A DNA stretch of 5,713 bases from contig JADHLS010000402.1 in the NCBI GenBank assembly GCA_016780605.1, positions 1 to 5,713 of the forward strand. Direction: 5' to 3'. Shown here one piece after another: positions 1-5,624 of this stretch (position 1 is the first letter of the stretch; every line of letters starts with the position of its first letter). The notes beneath the pieces are model-generated. The model was not told where the DNA came from. It worked only from the letters and a program-made list of their open reading frames with translations, and did no database searches. This DNA comes from Reyranella sp. (GTDB taxonomy: Bacteria > Pseudomonadota > Alphaproteobacteria > Reyranellales > Reyranellaceae). A program made the translations under genes and the position numbers.

Positions 1-12
1 GGGATGACAACT

Positions 13-585
13 CTACTTCAACAGCGGATCGAGGCGGCCCTTGAGCGCGAGCAACTCGACGGCTTGCAGGGACATGATGCTGATGGCGTCGCGGATCTCG
101 CCCGCCTCGACCATGCGGAAGGCTTCGGCCAGCGGCACGCGGCGCACCACGAGCTCCTCGGTCGAATCCGGCGCGGCCTCGCCCTGCTCCAGGCCGCAGG
201 CGAGAAAGGCGATGGCGCTTTCGTCGTTCACCGAGTTGGAGAGGTCGGTTTCGAAGAGCTTGTGCCAGCGCCGCGCGCTGAGGCCGGTCTCCTCGCGCAG
301 CTCGCGCTTGGCCGATTCGAGGAAATCGACATCGAGCGGGCCGCCGCCTTCCGGGATCTCCCAGCTGTAGGCGTCGAGCGCGAAGCGGTACTGACCGACG
401 AGATAGGTGTGCCGCTCGGCATCGACCGCCACGATGCCAAGCGCGCGGCTCTTGTAGTGGATGGTGCCGTAGATGCCGGGCGCGCCGCTCGGGGTGATGA
501 CGTCCTGGTGGGTCACCCGAATCCAGCGGTTGTCGTAGACCTCGCGCGCGGCGAGGATGCTCCAGGGGCCTCGCTTCGCGACCAC
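13..585 (-). CDS. Nudix hydrolase (NDP-sugar/ADP-ribose pyrophosphatase-like), last gene of the operon
   Basis: A 190-residue protein with one Nudix fold, expected to hydrolyse a nucleoside diphosphate linked to another moiety (NDP-X to NMP + P-X) in the cytoplasm using Mg2+. The Nudix box spans about residues 80-102, with the catalytic core RELREETGL (94-102). It is preceded by QYRF (65-68) and SWEIPEGGG (74-82), which resembles the WELPAG stretch of ADP-ribose/NDP-sugar pyrophosphatases. The glutamate usual in the first half of the box (GX5E) is Val86 here. I see no proline about 16 residues after the box, a mark of many ADP-ribose enzymes, and no coenzyme-A-type Nudix motif, so the substrate is open. 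The start is GTG at 585-583, with GGGAGG 8 bases upstream and only 4 bases after the preceding stop. The same frame is open to 708, but that stretch overlaps the upstream gene, reads as low-complexity Arg/Ser and lacks such a ribosome site. The stop is TAG at 15-13. Role in the operon is inferred only (cofactor or nucleotide clean-up). Confidence 0.93.
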   Translation of the reverse strand: MVAKRGPWSILAAREVYDNRWIRVTHQDVITPSGAPGIYGTIHYKSRALGIVAVDAERHTYLVGQYRFALDAYSWEIPEGGGPLDVDFLESAKRELREETGLSARRWHKLFETDLSNSVNDESAIAFLACGLEQGEAAPDSTEELVVRRVPLAEAFRMVEAGEIRDAISIMSLQAVELLALKGRLDPLLK

Positions 586-589
586 CGCC

Positions 590-1702
590 TCAGCCTCCCG
601 AGCCGCCCAGGATCTCGCGCGTATGCTCGCCGAGCAGCGGCTCGCGATAGAGCGGCCGTGACGGCTCGTCCTTGAAGCGCACGACCGGCGCCAGGTGCTT
701 GCGCCCATCGTCGCCGACGACGATGGCGCCGCGCTTCACGAGGTTGGGATCGGCGATCGCCTCGGGCAGGGTGTTGACCGGCCCGTAGCAGATGTCGAGC
801 GTGTCGAGCCACTTCATCCAGTGCGCCAACGGCTTGCCGCGGAAGGTCGCAGCCAGGAACTCCATCACCGGCTTCTGATGGACGCCCGGCCATTCGCAGA
901 GGTCGATGAATTCGGGCTTGCCGAGCGCCGTCAGAAGATTGCGGATGAACTTCACCTCCTGGCCGGCCAGCACCAGCTGACGGCCGTCGGCGGTGTCGTA
1001 GACCCGATAGAAGGCCGAGCCACCGGTCGTGCGCTGGTTCTTCACGTCGGGCTGCGTGCCGTCGGTGAAGGCCGAGCCGACGACGTTGGCGCAGGAGGCC
1101 ATCAGCGCCTCGTGCATGCTGACATCGATATAGTCGCCCCTACCCGTGGTCTGGCGGCGCAGCAGCGCCATCAGCACGCCCGAGAGCCCGTGCAGCCCGC
1201 TCACCAGGTCGGCGACCGGGATGCCGGGAATCGCCGGCCGGCCGTCGTCGCCCAGGGTCAGCGACAGCACGCCGGTCATGGCTTCGAGCGCGAGATCGTG
1301 CGCGGCGCGGCCAGGATAGGCGCCGTCCTGGCCGAAGGCCGAGATCGAGCAGTAGACGATGCCGGGGTTGGCAGCCTTCACCGCCTCGTAACCGACGCCG
1401 AAACGCGTCGCGACGCCGGGCCGGAAGGATTCGACCAGCACATCGGCCTGGCTGGCCAGACGGAACAGGTCGGCGCGGCCCTGCTCGGTCTTGAGGTCGA
1501 GCACGACGCTCTTCTTGCCGCGCCCCATGTTGCGGAAGAACACCGAGGTGCGCTGGTCGGGCGGGCGGATGTTGCGGCCTGGATCGCCGTCCGGCGGCTC
1601 GACCTTGATCACCTCGGCGCCGTGGTCGGCCAACGCCGTGGTGAGGTAGGGGCCCGGCAGGAACCAGGAGAGATCGACGACCTTCAGACCTTCGAGCTTC
1701 AT
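590..1702 (-). CDS. CaiB/BaiF family protein B: class III CoA-transferase or alpha-methylacyl-CoA racemase-like
   Basis: A 370-residue protein of the CaiB/BaiF (class III CoA-transferase) superfamily, of usual length. Seen: the N-terminal family signature with GPYLTTALADHGAEVIKVE (17-35) and GDPGRN (39-44); the conserved RGKKSVVLDLK segment (61-71); ESFRPGV (91-97); the active-site stretch AAHDLALEAMTG (133-144); IPVADLVSG (161-169); and TGRGDYIDVSM (186-196). Asp136 aligns with the aspartate that forms the acyl anhydride in CoA-transferases. The residue before it is His135, and Asp165 follows 30 residues later. This matches the His126/Asp156 pair of the mycobacterial 2-methylacyl-CoA racemase in identity and spacing, so transferase and racemase are both possible. 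The ATG at 1702 overlaps the previous gene's TGA (ATGA), and the upstream Shine-Dalgarno is weak, which favours translational coupling. It is third in the operon, after its paralogue. Family is certain; reaction is not. Confidence 0.94.
   Translation of the reverse strand: MKLEGLKVVDLSWFLPGPYLTTALADHGAEVIKVEPPDGDPGRNIRPPDQRTSVFFRNMGRGKKSVVLDLKTEQGRADLFRLASQADVLVESFRPGVATRFGVGYEAVKAANPGIVYCSISAFGQDGAYPGRAAHDLALEAMTGVLSLTLGDDGRPAIPGIPVADLVSGLHGLSGVLMALLRRQTTGRGDYIDVSMHEALMASCANVVGSAFTDGTQPDVKNQRTTGGSAFYRVYDTADGRQLVLAGQEVKFIRNLLTALGKPEFIDLCEWPGVHQKPVMEFLAATFRGKPLAHWMKWLDTLDICYGPVNTLPEAIADPNLVKRGAIVVGDDGRKHLAPVVRFKDEPSRPLYREPLLGEHTREILGGSGG
594..599 (-). promoter_or_regulatory. Shine-Dalgarno site of the Nudix gene
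   Basis: GGGAGG on the minus strand, 8 bases before the GTG at 585. It lies within the last codons of the upstream CaiB gene, so translation of the two is probably coupled. It decides the Nudix start in favour of 585 over the longer open frame. Confidence 0.75.
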
Positions 1703-2853
1703 GGGCGTTTGTCCAGCAGCGTGTCGTTGTCGGCACCGAGGGCGGAGCAGGCGGATTGGGCCGGCCGCTCACCGTCGATGCGCAGGGGATTGGCGATGAC
1801 GCGCAGGCTGCCCTTCACGGGATGCGGCACGGCCGACACCATGCCGGTCTCACGGGCAAAGCCGCTGTCGAGCGCCTGGTCGAGGCGATACACGGGCGCT
1901 GCCGGCAGCAATCCGTTGAAGGCCGACAGCCACTCTGCCGTGGTGCGCATGCGGAAGGTCGGATCGAGCGCGTCGGTGAGCGCAGCGCGATTGACGGCGC
2001 GGGTGTTGGGATCGGGGAAGCGCGGATCGTCCAGAAGCTCCTCGCGACCCATGGCCTTCACCAACGACAGCCAGAACTTCTGGGTCATGCACATGATGAA
2101 GATCCAGCCATCCTTGGTCGGGAAGTTCTGGACCGGCGCCAGCGAGAGATGCGCGCTGCGCGGCACGCGCGGCGAGACATCGCCCTCGTTCAGGTACCAG
2201 ACACCCGGATAAGTCAGCTGGTGCATGGCGACGTCGTACAGGCAGGTCTCGACGTCGCAGCCCTGTCCCGTGGTCTTGGCGCGCAGCAGACAGGCCAGCA
2301 GGCCGACGGTGCCCGTGAGGCCGCTCATGCTGTCGATCAGCGAGACGCCGACGCGGGTCGGCGCACCTTCGGGATCGCCGGTCAGCTCCATCAGGCCCGC
2401 CTCGGCCTGCATCAGGAAGTCGTAGCCCGGCCAATCGGCGCGCTCGCCCGCCCGGCCGTAGGCCGAAATGTGCAGGCAGACGATCGACGGCTTGAGATGC
2501 TTCAGGCTGGCATAGTCGATGCCGAGGCGCGCCGGCTGCGTGCCGCGCAGGTTGTTGACGACGCAGTCGGCGGTCTTTACCAGCGCCTCGAACCGGCGCC
2601 GGCCCTCGGCAGACTTGATGTCCAGCGTCACGAGCTTCTTGCCGAGATTCCAGGCCTGGAAGTATTCGCTGTCGGCCTCGCCCAGCTTGTGCGGACCGAC
2701 GTGGCGCGAGGGATCACCCTCGGGAGCCTCGACCTTGATCACCTCGGCGCCGAGCTCGGCCAGGAACATGGTGCCGTAGGGACCGGCGCCGAACTGCTCC
2801 AGCGTCAGGACGCGAATGCCCAGCAACGGTTTTGGCAGTGGCTTTGCGCTCAT
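1699..2853 (-). CDS. CaiB/BaiF family CoA-transferase A (canonical class III)
   Basis: A 384-residue class III CoA-transferase, expected to move CoA between carboxylic acids in the cytoplasm through an enzyme-bound aspartyl intermediate. Seen: N-terminal signature GAGPYGTMFLAELGAEVIKV (22-41); EGDPSRHVGP (45-54); GKKLVTLDIKS (71-81); NNLRG (100-104); the active-site block WPGYDFLMQAEAGLM (141-155), with Asp145 as the predicted nucleophile; SLIDSMSG (171-178); and TGQGCDVETCLYD (195-207). The GYD motif is the normal transferase form, unlike the AHD of the downstream paralogue. The C-terminal third contains the usual MTQKFW and DDPRF segments. The start is ATG at 2853, sharing ATGA with the stop of the dehydrogenase gene. 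The frame stays open far upstream, to about 4092, but that part is an Arg/Gly-rich shadow of the dehydrogenase. CaiB pairs beside an acyl-CoA dehydrogenase occur in known acid-activation pathways such as benzylsuccinate (BbsEF with BbsG). Substrate unknown here. Confidence 0.96.
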   Translation of the reverse strand: MSAKPLPKPLLGIRVLTLEQFGAGPYGTMFLAELGAEVIKVEAPEGDPSRHVGPHKLGEADSEYFQAWNLGKKLVTLDIKSAEGRRRFEALVKTADCVVNNLRGTQPARLGIDYASLKHLKPSIVCLHISAYGRAGERADWPGYDFLMQAEAGLMELTGDPEGAPTRVGVSLIDSMSGLTGTVGLLACLLRAKTTGQGCDVETCLYDVAMHQLTYPGVWYLNEGDVSPRVPRSAHLSLAPVQNFPTKDGWIFIMCMTQKFWLSLVKAMGREELLDDPRFPDPNTRAVNRAALTDALDPTFRMRTTAEWLSAFNGLLPAAPVYRLDQALDSGFARETGMVSAVPHPVKGSLRVIANPLRIDGERPAQSACSALGADNDTLLDKRP

Positions 2854-4010
2854 AGCTCGGCGTGCTGCTTGATCCACTGGCGGGCGATGATGATGCGCTG
2901 CATCTCGTTGGTGCCCTCGCCGATGCAGGTCAGCGGCGCATCGCGATAGAGCCGCTCGATGTCGTACTCCTTGGAGTAGCCGTAGGCGCCGTGGATGCGC
3001 ATCGACTCGATGCTGTTCTCCAGCGCCGCCTCCGAGGAGAAGTACTTCGCCATGCCGGCCTGCAGGTCGCAGCGCTCGCCGCGATCGAAGGCGTCGGCGG
3101 CATCGAGCGTCAGCAGCCGGGCGGCGCGGGCGCGCGTCGCCATCTCGCCGAGCTTGAGCTGGATCGCCTGGTGCTCGCAGATCGGCTTGCCGAAGGTCTT
3201 GCGGATCTGCGAGTAGCTGGTGGCGAGGCCGAGCGCGCCCTCCGCGATGCCGACGCCGCGCGCCGCGACATTGATGCGGCCGAGCTCCAGCCCGCCTGCC
3301 ACCTGGGTGAAGCCGCGGCCCTCGACCTCGCCGATCAGGTGGTCGGCCGGCACCTTGTAATCCTCGAAGATCAGCTCGCCGGAATCGATCGACTTGTAGC
3401 CCAGCTTCTCGAGCTTGCGGCCGACACGGAAGCCCGGGCCCTTGGGGGCGATGAAGAGGCTCATGCCCGAATAGCGCGGCGAGGCTTCCGGATTGGTCTT
3501 CACCAGGAGCGCGAAGCAGGAGCCCTCGATGCCGTTGGAGATCCAGGTCTTGGTGCCGTTCAGCACATAATGGTCGCCCCGGCGCCGTGCCGTCAGGCGG
3601 ATCGCCTGCAGGTCGGTGCCGGCGTCGGGCTCTGTGAGCGCCAGCCCTCCCCGCACCTCGCCCGAGGCGAGCTTGGGCAGCCAATGGCGGCGCTGCGGCT
3701 CGGTGCCGAACTTCTCGATGGCCAGCGCCAGCATCAGATGGGAGTTGAAGATGCCGGTCAACGCCATCCACACCGCGGAGATCTTCATGACGATCTCGGC
3801 ATAGGTGCGCGCCGGCAGGCCGAGCCCGCCATAGTCGGCGCTGACGGTGGCGCCGAACAGGCCGAGCTCCTTCATCTGCTCGACGAGCTCGGCGGGCCAG
3901 CGATCGGCGTGGTCGAACTCCTTGACCCGCGGTGCCACCTCGCGCTCGACCCAGCGGTCGATGGTGGCCAGAAGCTGGGCCTCGTCGGCCTTGTCGATGC
4001 TGTTCCTCAC
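2850..4010 (-). CDS. Acyl-CoA dehydrogenase (FAD-dependent), first gene of the operon
   Basis: A 386-residue acyl-CoA dehydrogenase, expected to introduce an alpha,beta double bond into an acyl-CoA and pass electrons to electron-transfer flavoprotein in the cytoplasm. Domain order is normal: N-terminal helical part (about 1-120), middle beta domain with the first family signature LALTEPDAGTD (123-133) and NGTKTWISNG (151-160), then a C-terminal helical domain with the FAD-contacting RKTFGKPICEHQAIQ (270-284), HGAYGYSKEY (340-349) and ERLYRDAPL (352-360). The catalytic base should be Glu365 in IGEGTNEMQR (363-372), the position typical of short/medium-chain types. In the second signature an Arg (338) replaces the usual acidic residue or Gln, and Ala342 replaces Gly/Ser. 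The chosen start is GTG at 4010, with GGGAGGA 6 bases before it. A TTG at 4043 and ATGs at 4037 and 4034 lie upstream in frame but lack a good ribosome site. Substrate chain and branching cannot be read. Confidence 0.96.
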   Translation of the reverse strand: MRNSIDKADEAQLLATIDRWVEREVAPRVKEFDHADRWPAELVEQMKELGLFGATVSADYGGLGLPARTYAEIVMKISAVWMALTGIFNSHLMLALAIEKFGTEPQRRHWLPKLASGEVRGGLALTEPDAGTDLQAIRLTARRRGDHYVLNGTKTWISNGIEGSCFALLVKTNPEASPRYSGMSLFIAPKGPGFRVGRKLEKLGYKSIDSGELIFEDYKVPADHLIGEVEGRGFTQVAGGLELGRINVAARGVGIAEGALGLATSYSQIRKTFGKPICEHQAIQLKLGEMATRARAARLLTLDAADAFDRGERCDLQAGMAKYFSSEAALENSIESMRIHGAYGYSKEYDIERLYRDAPLTCIGEGTNEMQRIIIARQWIKQHAEL

Positions 4011-4016
4011 GGCAAA

Positions 4017-4023
4017 TCCTCCC
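4017..4023 (-). promoter_or_regulatory. Shine-Dalgarno site of the acyl-CoA dehydrogenase
   Basis: GGGAGGA on the minus strand, 6 bases before GTG 4010. It would fall inside the coding sequence if translation began at 4034, 4037 or 4043, so it argues for the GTG start. Confidence 0.75.
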
Positions 4024-4074
4024 GGTCGGGCCATCATGCCCAACGGCGACGGGCGGACAAGGGAACAAGCAACA

Positions 4075-4119
4075 CCTCACCCTGAGGAGCATCGCGTAGC
4101 GATGCGTCTCAAAGGATGG
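4075..4119 (+). repeat. Palindromic intergenic repeat, copy A
   Basis: A 45-base unit that begins CCTCACCCTGAGGAGC, carries a perfect 7-bp hairpin at 4089-4105 (GCATCGC, loop GTA, GCGATGC) and ends GTCTC-AAAGGATGG. It matches copy B in opposite orientation at 36 of 45 positions, and the first 16 bases are identical. The outer arms (CACCCTGAG and CTCAAAGGATG) are themselves imperfectly complementary, so the whole unit is a REP-like palindrome. Repeats of this look (CCTGAGGAGC ... GTCTCGAAGGATG) are, from memory, abundant between genes in several alphaproteobacteria. It lies in the leader region of the dehydrogenase operon. Function is unknown. Confidence 0.85.
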
Positions 4120-4137
4120 GAACCAGTCTTGCTGTGG

Positions 4138-4182
4138 CCACCCTTCGAGACGCGACCCTTCGGGCCGCTCCTCAGGGTGAGG
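4138..4182 (-). repeat. Palindromic intergenic repeat, copy B, inverted relative to copy A
   Basis: The second 45-base unit, read on the minus strand. It has the same 16-base head as copy A, a 7-bp hairpin at 4152-4168 (GCGGCCC, loop GAA, GGGTCGC; one G-T pair) and the tail GTCTCGAAGGGTGG. Copies A and B are separated by 18 bases, so together they form a 108-base inverted repeat (4075-4182). Copy B starts 9 bases after the response regulator stop codon and could fold in that gene's mRNA 3' end. No T-run follows, so a standard intrinsic terminator is not supported. Confidence 0.85.
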
Positions 4183-4191
4183 TTGGACGTA

Positions 4192-4590
4192 TCACTCCGA
4201 CAGCATCGCGCGGATCAGGCGTTCCAACTCGGCGTGATCGTAAGGCTTGGCAAGGAGCGGGCGATGCTTGCCCAACTCGTCCGTCCTCTGTGGCGAGCCC
4301 GAGGTCAGGATAACGTGCAGGCTTGGCCGCTCGTGTCGCAGCCATTGCGCGAGGCCGTATCCGTCCAGGCTGCCCGGCATGTTGATGTCGGAGAACACGA
4401 GGTCGACTGCCAGGCCCGACTCGAGGACGCGGATTGCCTCGTCGGCAGTGCCGGCCTCGATCACCTGGAAGCCACAGTCACGCAAATACATGCCGACAAC
4501 GCTGCGGATCAGCACCTCGTCTTCGACGACCAGAATGGAGGGAGGGGGTGCGGGGTCCCGATCGGACGAAACGATACACGCCGCGTTCAT
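4192..4590 (-). CDS. Receiver-only response regulator
   Basis: A cytoplasmic single-domain response regulator of 132 residues with no output domain, so it probably acts by protein-protein contact or as a phosphate relay or sink. All receiver landmarks are visible: beta-1 SILVVEDE (18-25) with acidic Glu23-Asp24, the phosphoacceptor Asp68 in FSDINMPG (66-73), Thr96 and Ser97 in ILTSGS (94-99), and the conserved Lys115 in LLAKPY (112-117). The DINMPGSLDGYGLA stretch resembles the stand-alone receivers common in Rhizobiales-type genomes. No histidine kinase lies in the window, so the partner is unknown. The start is uncertain: ATGs at 4644, 4641, 4596 and 4590 are in frame and none has a strong Shine-Dalgarno. 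I chose 4590 because it leaves a normal short lead into beta-1 and some space for the divergent gene. The longest form would have 150 residues and begin 8 bases from the divergent start. Confidence 0.92.
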   Translation of the reverse strand: MNAACIVSSDRDPAPPPSILVVEDEVLIRSVVGMYLRDCGFQVIEAGTADEAIRVLESGLAVDLVFSDINMPGSLDGYGLAQWLRHERPSLHVILTSGSPQRTDELGKHRPLLAKPYDHAELERLIRAMLSE

Positions 4591-4652
4591 GGCCATCCAA
4601 CGCAGGAAGCCAGACTTTGTTCCGCGCGCCGGTTCATGCATCATTCCGAGCC

Positions 4653-5624
4653 ATGAGAAGACGTCAGTTCGCGGCCGCCCTCGCGGCGATGCCCGTGATC
4701 GGCAAGGCCGGCGCCCAAGGCGACGATTGGCCCCTGCGCACCGTTCGCATCGTCTGTCCCTTCACACCGGGTGGCTCGCAGGACAACATCGCACGGCGGC
4801 TGAGCACCAAGCTCACCGACTATCTCGGCCAAAGCTGCGTCATCGACAACCGTACCGGCGCCAGCGGCTCGATCGCCGCCGACAATGTCGCCAAGTCGCC
4901 GGCTGACGGTTACTCGGTGCTGCTGGGCGGCATCGCAAGCCACGCAGTGGCGCCCAGCCTCTACGCCAAGCTGCCCTATAATCCTTTCACCGACTTCGAG
5001 ACAGCGGCGTGGATCGGTACCCAGCCCAATCTCCTGTGCTGCCATCCCAGCTTTCCGCACGACAGCATCGCCAAGCTGCTCGTCGCCGCCAAGAAAGAAC
5101 CGGGCAGATACCAGTATGGCGGATCGGGCGTGGGCACATCGCCCACGCTCGCCATGGAGCTCTTCAAGCAGAAGACCGGTGCGGACCTCACCCTGATCAG
5201 CTACCGCGGCGCGTCGGCTTCGGCGGGTGACGTGCTGGCCGGCCACATCCCGTTGGTCGTCGCCAACATCGATTCGCTGATGGGCCAGGTAAGCGCCGGC
5301 AAGCTGAAACCCATCGCGTCGACCGGCGCGCAACGCTCGCCGGTGCTGCCGGAAACGCCCACCCTGGTCGAGGCCGGCTATCCCGACCTCGTGGTTACAT
5401 CGTGGTCGTTATGGGCGGTGCCGGCCGGCACGCCGGCCAAGGCCAAGGAGAAGCTGCGTGCCGCCACTGAGCGGGCGCTGAAGGATCCCGAGGTGATCGC
5501 GAGCATGCGGCAAGGCGGCTTCGAGCCCGGCGCGCTGACGGTGGCCGAGGCCGATGCGTTCGTGGCGACCGAGTACAAGCGCTGGGGCGAGGTGATCCGT
5601 GCCGCGGGCATCAAGCCGGAATAG
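4653..5624 (+). CDS. Bug/TctC family tripartite tricarboxylate transporter substrate-binding protein
   Basis: A 323-residue periplasmic solute-binding protein of the Bug/TctC family, which binds carboxylates and delivers them to a TctAB-type membrane carrier or acts as a sensor. The N-terminus is a Tat-like signal peptide: Arg-Arg-Arg-Gln-Phe at 2-6, a short Ala-rich core, and likely cleavage near AGAQ (19-22). Family motifs follow in order: PFTPGGSQDNIARRL (36-50), NRTGASGSIAADNVA (66-80) leading into SPADGYSVLLG (82-92), YGGSGVGTSP (155-164), SYRGAS (183-188), DVLAGHIPL (193-201), GKLKPIAST (216-224), and LPETPTLVEAGYP (232-244). Length is typical. No TctA or TctB gene is visible, which is common for this expanded family. 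Cysteines at 35, 62, 129 and 130 are unusual for an exported protein. The start is ATG 4653, just before the Arg-rich signal, with only a weak ribosome site. The ligand could be a substrate of the divergent acyl-CoA operon, but that rests on proximity alone. Confidence 0.95.
   Translation: MRRRQFAAALAAMPVIGKAGAQGDDWPLRTVRIVCPFTPGGSQDNIARRLSTKLTDYLGQSCVIDNRTGASGSIAADNVAKSPADGYSVLLGGIASHAVAPSLYAKLPYNPFTDFETAAWIGTQPNLLCCHPSFPHDSIAKLLVAAKKEPGRYQYGGSGVGTSPTLAMELFKQKTGADLTLISYRGASASAGDVLAGHIPLVVANIDSLMGQVSAGKLKPIASTGAQRSPVLPETPTLVEAGYPDLVVTSWSLWAVPAGTPAKAKEKLRAATERALKDPEVIASMRQGGFEPGALTVAEADAFVATEYKRWGEVIRAAGIKPE
5589..5596 (+). promoter_or_regulatory. Shine-Dalgarno site of the downstream glycosylase gene
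   Basis: GAGGTGAT, complementary to the 16S rRNA 3' end. GAGG ends 6 bases before the GTG at 5599, inside the last codons of the Bug gene. It supports a start that overlaps the upstream gene. Confidence 0.65.

Noticed and set aside
586..708. N-terminal extension of the Nudix protein to 231 residues
   Set aside because: The added 41 residues are Arg/Ser-rich, overlap the end of the CaiB gene out of frame, and lack the GGGAGG site that precedes GTG 585.
695..2212. 505-codon plus-strand open frame antisense to both CaiB genes
   Set aside because: Low-complexity His/Arg/Asp/Ala-rich composition with no recognisable motif; a typical antisense shadow in GC-rich DNA, opposite well-supported genes.
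1756..2949. 397-codon plus-strand open frame antisense to CoA-transferase A
   Set aside because: Same shadow character (Gln/Arg/Ala/His-rich, no motif), opposite a gene with complete family signatures.
2862..4085. 407-codon plus-strand open frame antisense to the acyl-CoA dehydrogenase
   Set aside because: Mirrors the codon pattern of the real gene, has no domain motifs or clear ribosome site, and overlaps a convincing acyl-CoA dehydrogenase along its full length.
1699..4092. A single 797-codon minus-strand open frame that would fuse a long N-terminal extension to CoA-transferase A
   Set aside because: The first 413 codons are an Arg/Gly/Ala-rich out-of-frame reading of the acyl-CoA dehydrogenase gene. 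The CoA-transferase starts naturally at ATG 2853 with an ATGA overlap.
4138..4191. Intrinsic terminator after the response regulator
   Set aside because: The repeat can form a stem-loop after the stop codon, but no run of T follows on the minus strand. It is better described as a palindromic repeat.
4434..4652. N-terminal extension of the Bug protein to 396 residues
   Set aside because: The extra 73 residues are an Arg-rich antisense reading of the response regulator gene and would bury the signal peptide, which begins naturally at ATG 4653.
4641..5333. 230-codon minus-strand open frame antisense to the Bug gene
   Set aside because: No recognisable motif, shadow-like composition, and the plus-strand frame carries the full set of Bug family motifs.
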